A program made the position numbers and the translations under genes. The notes under the pieces were generated by a model. It ran no database searches. It saw nothing but the letters and a program-made list of their open reading frames with translations, and had not been told where the DNA came from. DNA of 64,000 nucleotides from Mugil cephalus (Eukaryota > Chordata > Actinopteri > Mugiliformes > Mugilidae): assembly GCF_022458985.1 (NCBI RefSeq), contig NC_061777.1, forward strand, positions 11,559,668-11,623,667. Direction: 5' to 3'. Below, one piece after another: positions 11,496 through 29,031 of this stretch (position 1 is its first letter; each line of letters starts with the position of its first letter).

Positions 11496-14400
11496 TTTTA
11501 ATCTGTCCACCTTGACGGCGATCTCGATCACCTTGACGAGGGATCAGCCTCCCCGACACTCGTAACCCGCGTGGGGGGAACTTACAAAACTGACCCCGAA
11601 TAAGCGTCTAGGTTTTTCTTCACCACTCCGGCACTGTTGAAGCCGGTGTTTGGTCGATATGTGAGTAGGCGAATTAGGAATGATCTTTAATTAGGGCATG
11701 GGTTAGGGTTGTTCAGCCACGTGCCTGTATTGTGAAGTCTTCTTCCTTCATTGATTGATCAACGGGAGGGTCACAAGCCCTCCATGTAGCATTGGGTGGG
11801 TCGGGATATACATATATATACATATACCTTTGTATATATAGGATTTCTGATTTACATTTTCTTTTCTCCTTTATCCTTTTAGTAATTGTTTTCTGCCTAT
11901 CTATACATTTAATTTCTTCTAAATCTATATTGAATGCTATTAGAAACATAACATTGACTTTCGGGCCAAAGTCAAGGTTTTTTTTTTTTTAATTTTGGTC
12001 TACATCTCAAAAATTTATTTTTCCTTCTTTCTTTTCTTTTTTTTCTTTTTTTAAATTTGCTGCTACAGATTTTATGTGACGAACTATGGTCCAGCCCTTT
12101 TGTGCTCGTGTCAGGAAACACAGAGTCGTATACTACAAAATTCAGATGCTGCAGTGAACCCGATACGCTACACCCTCCTCTCAGACTCCACCTTCTTATG
12201 TCACATAATTTGAGAAAACATTAATAGGATCGTTTAAAAAAAAAAAAGGATGTTTACATTCTGCAGATCGTAAATCCGACTCTTTGAGCATCGCCGATTG
12301 ATCCGCATGCAAAACGCACCCACCCAGGCTTTTTAAAACCCCACTGGGTCCAACCTTCAACTGCAAAGTTGTCACACTCCAGTGTCAGCCTCTTGTCGTC
12401 TCAGGGTTCTTTCTTTCCCAGAATAGAACCAACAAGTGGGTAACTCCTTTGTTTTGTTTTGTTTTTTTTGTAGAGTACTGGGATGTTACACCACTTTTCG
12501 TATCGCCACGTAGCTTTCCATTTATACCTAAAAAAAAAAAAAAAAAAAAAACTGTTTACGCTAAACTTGTGCCTGATTCCGTTCCGAGTAAACAAAAGAA
12601 ACAACCGGTTCAGCGGACACAACACAGTGTTGCTCTGTCTTCAGACTTGTGGCCTTTTTGGAAAGCCTATAATTAACTCACAACACTATCTACAAAGATC
12701 CTGGGCTCAAAAGAACACAAGCCGACAGACCGAAGTCTTAATGTATTTTTTTTTTTTTTTGTTTAATCTCTTAAATACATCTTGGTGGAACCAAGGTTTT
12801 ATCATAGGGATGCTTTCTTTTGCTTACTAATTTGATTTCTGAAGTATGTAGTATTGCTTCATCCTTTCAGCACCAAACACTCTCGTTTTAGTTGTGTCTT
12901 CACAGTTTTCCCCTCTTTTATTTTCTTAAGTTGCCTCTTAGTTTGTATGTTGGTGACATTGTTTTGTGGGAAACCATGTGCCAGATTTCAGGCAGAAAGA
13001 TATGCACAGCTCGTACCTTTGGCAACATTCCTCTTCCCCGGCATTGCGGTCACTTTTGTAGACGGTGTAAGCGTGGCTAATTACTTAAACCTCACCTGGG
13101 GGCCAGAGGAGCTGATATATATATATATAATCTGAAACGCTACTGCGAAGACAGCTGTGATCTGGAACAAATCCCCGTACTGTACGGACAGTCGTCTGGC
13201 AATTTTTTATTTTTATTTCATTTATTTTTTCTTCCTTTCTTATAAAGCCATCTCAGTAATATCCCTTTCTTTCACTTGAATGTTGATTCACTTGGACTGC
13301 ACCGCCCTGTGGCTGACCTCGTCACTCCTTAAGCAGTCAAAAGTAAAATAATTCCACTGGGATGTCAAATTGAGATGAAGGCCACCCGTTGCTTTACAGT
13401 CCCACATCTTATCTTGCCTGGCCTATGCAAAAAAAAAAAAAAAAAATCATCTCATATATTATCCTGTCAAGGAAGCAGAAGATAAATTAAACTCCTCTGG
13501 TTTTTAATTACAGAGCTCAAACTAACTGGAGCTGGAACACGTACGCAGACACATCCCTTCTGCTTTCCTACGATATTTCAGTGTCTGTGTTTGTCTTCGT
13601 TCGCGAGACACTTCGATGGTACACACTCGGCTTCTGTTCAGCGCTGTGCACCACTAAGCACACGCCATGTCTTATCACACTATTGACAAGCTGGGACGAG
13701 CGCATTGTTATTTTTTTTTTTTTGTTTTTTGCCTTTCCTCCCCCTCCCGCGCGCCGATCCGTCATCGGCTCGTCTTCGGTAAAAGTGTAGACAACGCGCA
13801 AATTGGTGGAAATCATCTCAAACCTTAGCTTTAAACACCGGCGTCTCTAGACTTTTACGGGACTGAACAAGTTGAGGGGACGCGGCCGAGGGGAAGGGAA
13901 GGGAGGAGGGGGAGGCAGCTGGAATGATTTCATCTGGGACCGGCACCACGTAAGGTCAATACTGTTGCTTTGTTGTGTGGACATTGGACTGCAGTCCGTC
14001 TGGCATTCCAGCTGTAAGCAGTGTTTTGGAGGCGTTATCGCTTTCGCTCTGTTTCTTAAAAAAAAAAAAAAAATTGTCCCTTTCGTGGGTCACTGAGTTT
14101 TCTCGAGGAAACGGAACCAAACGAGTCCCAAAAGTGCAAAAAAAAAAAACCACACATCTTGTCCCGCGCCCTCGAGTCTCCTATCCGTCCCATCATTATA
14201 CTACGATATATATTTTACTTCAGCTCTGCGGAGGGTCTTCGCTCTCGTTCTTTCTCTCTCTCTCTCTCTGGGGGAATGCAATACACGGTCGGCCCTCGGT
14301 TTAAATCTAGTGACATTTTTGTGTATGTATTATATAAAATATTACTGTTTAATGACTGATAAATACACAGAACTTATTTTTTATTTTGTTACATTTCATA

Positions 14401-15062
14401 TATACATAAATATATCTATATTAAAATGTTTACAATAAGATTTTTTTATTTTTTATTTTTACCTTTATTTTTTTCTCTCTCTCTCTCTCTCGATTGATTA
14501 AGTGAATGAAGAGTTGGAAACCCAGAAAGGTTGCAGGCGAGTGTCAGTGCTATCTGCTTGTAGTCTAGATATTAGTTTCCAGTATTTGGTGATAATAGTG
14601 TTGATAGCCGCCGTTAAAACCTAGTGGAAAGTGGAATGTGCATCGCAAGCATGTCTTCATCATTTACCGCCAATGTAAAACTTCACACTGCAACTGTAAA
14701 AAGGCCAAGGATTCAAGCTGCCTGTCATGTCTGTACAACACCAAATTAAGAACGGTATATTATTAAAAAATGTATCTTAGATTATCTATATATAAGTACA
14801 TTTACTGTTGAGCTGTACCAACAATTCAAAGTATTTGCTAATTTTACTACACTTTTGTTATGTATATGTAGGGGGAGTCTTAAGGCATATATAAATTCTT
14901 CAAATTGAGTCAGGAGTTTAAAAGCAGACTATATTTTATAACGGCCTTTTAAGTTATTGCGGCCAAAGCACTGATATTATATATTTGCTGTAAAGAGAAT
15001 TTAAGAGTTTTATTTTTCTGATATTAAAGTTACTTAATAAAGACGGTTTCGTTTAAAGCCAC
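11496..15062 (+). other. mex3c: Long 3' UTR of mex3c
   Basis: From the stop codon to about 15060 the sequence is AT-rich, repeat-poor and free of other genes. It ends in an AATAAA at 15036-15041 followed by GT/T-rich sequence (GTCGTTTGTTCCTCGTGTG), a normal polyadenylation context. A TGTATATA Pumilio-type element lies at 11831-11838. The 14600-15040 part is dense in ATATAT and UUUA-like stretches. Long regulatory 3' UTRs are usual for MEX3 genes. The extent is inferred from the signal and lack of other features. Confidence 0.6.
15036..15041 (+). other. mex3c: Polyadenylation signal AATAAA (mex3c)
   Basis: Canonical hexamer at the end of the AT-rich 3' UTR, followed by GT-rich downstream sequence at 15058-15095. 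Confidence 0.6.
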
Positions 15063-15240
15063 GTCGGACTCCTGTCGTTTGTTCCTCGTGTGAAATGGTG
15101 TTTTGAAGTTTTCCTGGAGCAGCGCTATTTCTGAATGGAAATAAAGAAAAAAAAGGGATTAAGGAGGTCTGTTCTGATTGGTCGAGTGCAGTATGAGTCA
15201 TCAACATCAAATCATTTTCTAGAAAACTACAAACTGCAAA

Positions 15241-15544
15241 ACATGGTTTCCGCAGAGACTTAATCCCAATTTAAGGCCTTGAAAAGTCTTAAATCCAACC
15301 ATATTTTGCATTGTAGGTCTTAAATTACATTTACGTCCATTGACCACTTCATCTGCAGTATGACCCCCTCTGGCCCTGGCATGTTTCTGTTTCTCATTTA
15401 TTGAGCCCACTCTGGGGATGTCCTGAGTTCATAGTTGAATGATAATAAATTTTGGGTCTCTCCTTTTCCTTCTTTTTTTTTGTAGGTCTTAAATAGGTCT
15501 TAATAATCTTAAATTTCACTTGTTCAAAGCTGCAGAAACCCTGT
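15241..15544. repeat. Dispersed fish repeat with GTTTC(C/T)GCAG-type ends
   Basis: The left end reads CATGGTTTCCGCAGAGACTT. The right end, read in reverse, is CAGGGTTTCTGCAGCTTTG, making a diverged inverted terminal repeat. The inside contains repeated AGGTCTTAAAT units (15316, 15484, 15496). It looks like a hAT-type MITE by its ends, but I could not establish a target duplication. Confidence 0.5.
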
Positions 15545-17547
15545 AAAATGCCATAGTGGACACCAACAAAATGACATTTTTGGCCGTGTAGGATCAGATA
15601 CTCGGGAGTAGGTGACACATACTGTGAGTCATGTTTTAAAAATACTTAAAGGAACTTGTTTCAGGGCGACTTTAAAGCTTCGTGTTTACTCCCATCCTCT
15701 GTGTTCTGCAGGATCCTATTGACGGTAACATTAAACTGATTTTCTGAGTGCGCTACAAGACGTGTCCTTGTCTCTAAAACCAAATGCAACTGGACACGTT
15801 GAGTTTCCCCGACTCATGTGACTGGTCTCAGTTGTAAATACAAGGATTTTGTTTAGGTCTTTTTTATCTGTGCGTGATGCACACTTGAAACTCACATGAC
15901 GAGGGTCTTTTGCCAACTTTCACAACTCCACCAAAGTCATGTGACCACCTGCCAAGAAGAAAAAAAAAACACTTGCGTAAGAAGTGAAATGTCACCTGCA
16001 GGAAAACACTACCGTGGGGTTTGATGAATGTTCATAACCGGGGGGGCTTGAATCTTGAAGAGGATTTTAACAATTTCATTTTTTTTTTGTTGTTTTTTTT
16101 AGTTTGAGGGTCTCAGTGAACAAGACCATGACTGTGAAGCTCTTACCTTTAAATTGATTTATCTCTTGATTATTATTAAACCTACTCCAGCAAGACAACA
16201 TTACTGCCTTCAGGTTGGTCTTCTAATGATTAACATATTACCACACGTCCGTCCAGGTTAATATATGTAGAGAGAGCTTTGAAGGAATTTAATGAAATCT
16301 ACTAAATGCATCATTTGTCTTCGTCAGCTGAAGCTCGATATCCTCAGAGGCCAACGAGCTCCTCATGGACAGCCGGAGGAACAGGAGGCCTCGTGTCCTG
16401 GTTGTCATCCAGGGTAGCCATAATTACCAAAAAATAAATAAATAAATCCAAAACTAAAAGTCTGAGCTATGGCCAAAATCTGTTTTGTGAGGTTACAGCG
16501 ACATCTGACCACCGAAAAAAACAAAAATGAAATCAAAATCATGCCTCTGACTATGGCTGCAACAAGATAATATGATAAAGATGTGTCTTAAAAGGTGCAA
16601 CAGTGGAAAGTGGGGACACGTCAAACACACAGTGTGCAATAACTGACGGCTAAAAAAATGCCTTAATCTGCCATGATGCGACTGAAATTGTAGGTGTTTT
16701 AGAACTCACTGTGCAGCTGAACTCATGATAAGAAAAAAAACAAACAGGTATGAGCGTAGGGAATATCAGGCCATGTTTAATTATAGACTCTCACATAAGA
16801 AATACAGGTCAATTTTAGATATGCAATCTGTCACAGTAGTCAACATGAACTCATCCGAGTGTTCCTCTGGCTCCTATAATACCTGCGAGTAATAGAAAAA
16901 CATCTGTCTGCCTAAAAGCACAATAGAATATACCAGACTTTTTATTTTTTTTTTTTCCTCCTTTCTTCCTCCAGACACCACTCAGCAAACAGAGACATAA
17001 ATGCTTTCGGTAACAGATCATTTTAAAATATCCAGTTTCCTGCCATTCAGTCGACTGGATGCACAGTCTTGAGAGTTTATCTAACCAAAAAAAAAAAAAA
17101 AAAAAAGACAAACTTTTCAAATTATAGGTGAAATAATCAAAGATGGGAATTTGTTGACGGCGAGTAAAACTGGGATCCTGATGACGGCAGGTGAACTGAA
17201 TGAACCCGTGATGAATGACTGACGTGTAACTGTCAACAAGGGCCTTTTAAAAACAACGTGAGGAAATGTATCACATGCAGAATGGGGCTGTGGAGAGGAA
17301 GAGACTTGTGTTGAAAGACCAATTGCGTGTCCCACTTATTGTCGCTACTGTTTCAACATTAGATAAGAAGCTACAGACGAATAACCGAGTGTTTTTTTAT
17401 TCATTGTAAGTGAAATTTCAGCTGAAATGTTTGGAGATGTGGAGCCAACCTAAATGTACCTCTAAACCTTGGCCCTGTTTTACTTCATTAGCATCAGTCA
17501 TGGCGCAGGTGATGCGTTTGTGTTCGTTCTGAATTTGCCCATTAACA
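15545..17547. other. Convergent intergenic DNA between mex3c and smad4
   Basis: No gene recognised. It contains poly-A/poly-T runs (15957-15969, 16078-16100, 17085-17106) and AT-rich sequence that may include the distal smad4 3' UTR. Confidence 0.5.
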
Positions 17548-17956
17548 TACACTGATCAAGCATAACATTATGACCACCTGCCTGATATTGTGTAAGTCTC
17601 CCTTGAGCCTCTACATCAGTTGTGATTCATCAGAGAGAGGATGTCCCATGGTGTTTGGTAACAGGAAGTTGTCAGTGGGGGTCTTTGGCTCCTATGGTTT
17701 GAGGGGAGGGGAGGGGCCTCTGTGGATCATCCCCCCAGATACTTGATCAGTTTGGGATCTAGTGAATTTGGTTGTTCTTAAACCGTTTTTGTGCATCCTG
17801 CTGGTCTGGTCTAGGTGTGTGGTACATGTAACATCCTCCAAAAATGAATGCCAGGTCCAATAGTTTCCCAGCAGAACACCGAACTGTCACAAGATGGTCA
17901 ATGTCATTTACTTCACCTGTCAGTGGTCATAATGTTATGTCTGATCGATCGGTGTA
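17548..17956 (+). mobile_element. Tc1/mariner-like MITE, complete copy
   Basis: A 409-bp element bounded by TA. The left end TACACTGATCA and the right end TCGATCGGTGTA are inverted, and both carry the CATAACATTATGACCAC core (17560-17576, and its complement at about 17924-17940). The inside carries a rearranged fragment (TGATCAGTTTGGGATCTAGTGAATTT) that is the reverse complement of transposase-derived sequence at about 54224-54250, so the family looks like an internally deleted Tc1 derivative. It has no coding capacity. Confidence 0.85.
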
Positions 17957-18714
17957 CAGTGCCAATTCTTTCACTTTCTGCACTGAACACAGAAGTGTAC
18001 AGAAAGGATACGAATAAACCCCGTAGCTGTTCAGACACACATCACCAGGAGTCTGAGCGAGAGGTTGAGGAGGTTAAATAATTAATATACATCAGTTATG
18101 ACTGCGTAGCTTCCCTCTATGTGCCTTTAATGTCGAGCTCATAAACTAACAACACACAACACCGGTACACAGCAGGTGCTGGTTTCCATTCAGCTCATTT
18201 CCCTGCATAACGCAGGACAGGTGAAGTACTCTGCTTTTAAAAAAAAAAAAAAAAAAAGTGGGGCGTCTCTCCGACATTAAAATTCATGCAAACACTGGCA
18301 TGCACTTCAAAAACAAAGTTATTTACATGGATTAAGGAAAAAAAAAAAAAAAAAGTAAACTGCAACTCCAAAGACCAGTCAAAATAAAGCCTACGATGTG
18401 TGTCAATGTGTCTACAGAGTGAAAGGGCAAAAGCAGATTGTCTTAGTGTTACATGTGTTTTTCAATACAGATGCATCACAAAGTTGCCTCTTCTCTCAGG
18501 AACTACGAAACCGACCCGGTCCCTCCTTTACTCCGTAAAGCAGGACCACCACCTCAGAATAAAGGCTACTGGATTTAGTCAAGAAAAAAGTAAAGTGCTA
18601 CAAATTTATGAATGCAAACGTTACAAAAATAAAAGCAAGAAAATATATGATGTGAACTTTGATATCCTGTTATATTTGTCAGTAAACTATAAACAAGGGA
18701 CCTGGATTGAGTCA

Positions 18715-18719
18715 TATAC

Positions 18720-18750
<31 letters not shown>

Positions 18751-18753
18751 TAT
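18715..18753. repeat. (TA)n microsatellite
   Basis: About 38 bases of alternating TA with single G interruptions, in the region downstream of smad4. Confidence 0.9.
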
Positions 18754-19581
18754 GAGAGGGCTGCAAGTCATAAGTATAATTATTATCAACTATATGCAGT
18801 TGAATGGAGATAAAAAAATCTTCCTGATTACAGTTTTTTTCTGAACAATTACTACTTTGGTTTGCCAAAAAACGCTGATGAACCCTGATCTTTGTACTGC
18901 GAGTCCCGGCTCCGCCTCCTTACTTCGACCTTACTGAACCAAAAGCAGCCAGGTGCTTTTTCTTTCCTCGGCTCCGAGCGCAAAAGAGGGAGAAGAAGGC
19001 GATTAGTCGTCGACAGAAGCCGTATGAGATTCATCCTGCGGCAGCATAAAAAGAGGGCGTCTTCCAAAAAAGCACACCTGAAAGAGATGAGGAGGAGGCG
19101 GCCGCGGCGGAGCGAAGAGTGATCGCTTGAGCGTCCGATGGAAGTTGTAACAAGAAATGATACAAAAGCGATTAGATATATATGTATCACTTTGTACGCT
19201 GTGTTACCACCACCCTACACAGCGTTAGTGTAGATATGACGTCAACCAAGGTGTCTTGTGTAACAGAGAAGATTTGTCACCGGACACCCACCAGGCACAG
19301 ACCTGCAACTATTATTTTATTTTTATTTTTTTAAAGTCCAAACCCGTAGTTTGACAATACCTGACCAAGAAAAGTCCATAGACTTGTTTCAGTCCAGAGG
19401 ATGAGAGTTGGTTTTCGGCATGGTGCGTGTGATTTCGTTCTCCCCTACGTCTGGTGCCCGGGAGGCAGCGATCGGCTCGATGTCCCCAACGTGAACCCCC
19501 GCTGTTCCCCTTCCTCTCAGCCAGACGGTCGACTGAACGTGCTTAAACCGACACAGTGGGAAAACCAGCAGCATCCCCCGG

Positions 19582-19603
19582 ACACACACACACACACACA
19601 CAC
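19582..19603. repeat. (CA)n microsatellite
   Basis: About eleven CA units in the proximal smad4 3' UTR region. Confidence 0.9.
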
Positions 19604-19902
19604 GAGTTGCTGGGAAGCGCACACTTGCTCTTGTGTTGTTTGATGAGTGGTTGTGTGAGTGTACATTCCAGTTTCAGGAGATCTGTAGGTCGTCTGTGTG
19701 CGTGTTGTTGATAGTTACCTGTGGCGTCTCATTCCGGCCCCGCCGCCCGCCGTTCCAGTCATCACAAATCAAAGCCATCTATCAAAAATATAGCCAAACG
19801 TATCTTTAATATATGGCTTTGGCTCATTTGCAGAGTGTCACGCGAAAGACTCTCTGCTGCCACTGTGCGTTTCGGCTCGATGCCGATGCCGCTTCGTGCG
19901 TC

Positions 19903-26393
<6,491 letters not shown>

Positions 26394-26541
26394 TCACGTC
26401 ATCACCGGGAAGCCAGAGAGCAGCGACGATCCGTGATATCAACCTCTCAGCATCAGGAGGAGAAGTGACAAGATCTGGAAAGAAGAGGACATCAAGCAAA
26501 CAATTAAATTAAACCGTTTAAATGAGGCATTGATTCAGCAT

Positions 26542-26863
26542 TACAGTCATTCTGGAGGCTGCAGTTCATTAGGTACACTAGTGGTATTGATTTGTTTAAA
26601 ATAACCAAGAGGGCTGTTCATGTATTCATGTAATCACACATGTTTTTATTATTTTATATATCCTCATTTTAGTCAATGGGCTAGGCCACATAACTAAAAC
26701 ACTTCTTTTGTTGAATCAATACAGTTTAACAACACCACAAAGTGCATACACCAAAATTACCACCTTTCTTATACTGTTTCAACACAAACTGGACATTATA
26801 AGAGTCATGAAGTGCAGGAATGAGTTTGCTTTCATTAGTGTACCTAATGAATTTCCAAGTGTA
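26542..26863. mobile_element. Tc1-like MITE (family D, copy 1)
   Basis: The ends include TTCATTAGGTACACTA (left) and the complement TACACTTGGAAATTCATTAG (right), and the element is bounded by TA. Internal blocks such as TTTGTTTAAAATAAC and ATTACCACCTTTC are shared with the copy at 34450-34772. The ends resemble those of the Tc1 element at 20195. It has no coding capacity and lies in the presumed 5' intron of smad4. Confidence 0.75.
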
Positions 26864-26995
26864 GTAGAGGTCTTTACAGTACTATGTCCAGCTTGATTAA
26901 TACAAATAACATTAAGTATAAAGAAAAAAAAAAAGAAGAGGACGTAGGATACTGACATATTACTGCTGTCTTTACTATAATGTTGAGTCACCAGC

Positions 26996-27734
26996 TAGGG
27001 ATGTGCGCATCGATCCACAAACATCCGATACTTCTGATCTAGATGTGTGTTTTTTTTTAGAATTGATCTTCACATTAAAATATCGATACGGTTTCTTGTG
27101 AAAGCAGACTTGGTAATACTTTTATGGCATTTATAAAAGCATGGGAGAGAGGGAGTTCAGGACAATGCCCTCGCACCTGAGACAGACCTCTATGATGGAC
27201 GCCCTTAAAGTCAAAGAGGCAGGCAGTATCCAGGTATATAGTGAAAATACGTCGCAGTGAACATCACAGGATCTATACACGTAGATCATGTCAACATGCT
27301 GTCGTTTCTTAACAAAAACATATAAATGTGAAATGTTGGAGATGTAGAATCTGACCTTTGTTGTCAAAATTCACGTTGTGTCAAGTTCTAACTTGAAGAC
27401 CACTCTGTCTGGTCCAAAATGAATGATATCAAAGTCACAGCGACTGCTCTTATTCTCATTCTAGTTTAAGAAAGATATGTTTTTAAATGTGATTTTATCA
27501 GATTATCAGTTGACTTGATGATTCGCACAGATTGTCTTTAATTGTACTAATTAAATCCGTTATTTGGCAGCTTGTTTAACTCTTATACAAAGCTCTGAAA
27601 TATATTTTTCATAATTACTTCATTGTAAAAGTCATAATTTTAGTAGACATCTAAAGGTATCGGTATCCTGATATTAGCCTTATTATTACTTGGTGTCGGG
27701 TCGACAGGACAAATAGAGGTATCGTACATCCCTA
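26996..27734. mobile_element. Complete non-autonomous hAT element with 8-bp target duplication
   Basis: It begins TAGGGATGTGCGCATCGAT and ends ATCGTACATCCCTA, giving inverted TAGGGATGT termini. It is flanked by TCACCAGC (26988-26995) and TCACCAAC (27735-27742), an 8-bp target duplication with one mismatch, as expected for hAT insertions. The 739 bases have no transposase. The copy at 1-612 is a relative. Confidence 0.88.
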
Positions 27735-27742
27735 TCACCAAC

Positions 27743-28700
27743 ATACTAATGACAGGACAAAACATAAATAATCTATCTAGCGGCGCCTGTCTGGCTGCTG
27801 TTTGTTTTGAGGAAGCTAGAGGAAGTTACTGCGACTATTTTGAAGTCGCGTCATGCCGACTTCAAAATAATACAATTTTCTTATGGGTACCGTTTAAAAA
27901 CGTACAAGAAATACGAAACAAGACTAACGACGAACTGGACTTTAAGACAGAGAAATATATGCGACCAAACGTATAACTTAGCGTGCTGCATGTGGCCGCA
28001 GAGAGAGCCTTTTACGTGTGTGACATCTTATTTTGAAGAGCACCACTTAGCCTGCTAGCTCCCTACTAGCACAGATGACTGGTGATAGCAACTAGCTATC
28101 GTAGCACGTTACTCTTTATTAGTGCCAGGTCCGCAGCACAAGGATTTATTCACTACTTTTCTTCACAGCCGGCAACGAAATATGTATACAACATTTAAAA
28201 CCCGTATAGTGCTGGCTGTATAGCTTGAAAACACAGCCCGGTTAAAGCTAGGATAATAGCTAGCGCCTCATTACGCTACCTGGAGTTGTTAGCAGGAGGA
28301 CCCTGCCTCAGTCTGTCCGACGGACTGAATTATCCTTTCAGGTTCGACCACATGTTTACAAACACATGGCGCAAACCGAAGCTGCAGTTGCACATACTCT
28401 GAACTTGATCAAATCAGAGTGAAAACTCAGATTTCGTGCCAACTCCAGACCCACTTCACTCACTTCTCTCACCATTTCCCTTAATGGCGCGTTGCGCATG
28501 CGTAAAGCCAGGCGTTCATGATCATGGCATTTTTAATATTCAGACTACAAGTAGTACGCTACAGTCAAATACTGTTAATACTGTAGATGTGACCCACGCA
28601 AAAATGTGGTCACGTTCGCTTTTTATTGTATTTTATTAAAAAAAACTAAATACTACACTAAATAATTTCATGCCGTAGCACGGTTGGACCAATAGATGGA
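27743..28700 (-). promoter_or_regulatory. smad4: Likely upstream/promoter region of smad4
   Basis: This is relatively GC- and CpG-richer than its surroundings and lies 1.4-2.4 kb upstream of the smad4 ATG. On the minus strand CTAACAACTCCAG followed by GTAGCG (about 28278-28296) would be an acceptable donor for a noncoding first exon. CCAAT-type motifs occur near 28690 and 28715. The first exon was not proven. Confidence 0.3.
27836..27869. repeat. Perfect 13-8-13 inverted repeat upstream of smad4
   Basis: TATTTTGAAGTCG (27836-27848), spacer CGTCATGC (27849-27856), CGACTTCAAAATA (27857-27869). The geometry is the same as at 22081-22114, but the arms differ. It could form a hairpin. Confidence 0.85.
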
Positions 28701-28986
28701 GAAGTAGAGCGTTGATTGGCCTGGAAGCGTCTCTTTTCTGAGAGGAAGCTACTCATCATCCTCATTTCATCCGAATACTGCCAGCGTGAAAACAACTCGA
28801 TCTGCTCTTTATTTCTCCTGTAAAAAAACAAACAAACAAACAAATAAAGCCCACTTGTCCATTCACTCGGGACATGTACCATAGGCATTGGCATTACCAC
28901 TTTTAGAATAATAACAAATATTTATCTTATTTTATCATTGAACGTTATTACATCTCATCTTGATCTTGAACTGTTAAAATTCATTT

Positions 28987-28993
<7 letters not shown>

Positions 28994-29028
<35 letters not shown>
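28994..29028. repeat. Poly-T run, about 35 bases
   Basis: Uninterrupted T tract; possibly the A tail of an old retrocopy read on the opposite strand, though no source was recognised next to it. Confidence 0.9.

Positions 29029-29031
<3 letters not shown>

Larger units (their letters stand above)
17957..19902 (-). other. smad4: Probable smad4 3' UTR and flank
   Basis: This lies immediately downstream of the smad4 stop codon on the minus strand. There is no competing gene. It has A runs at 18240-18257 and 18339-18354 and an AT microsatellite. Minus-strand AATAAA-type signals occur around 19314-19328. The 3' end of the transcript cannot be fixed from sequence alone. Confidence 0.4.

Noticed and set aside
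26398-26474. Possible noncoding smad4 exon with TTTCCAG acceptor and GTGAGA donor
   Set aside because: It would leave an intron of only about 43 bp made largely of an AT microsatellite, too short for normal splicing.
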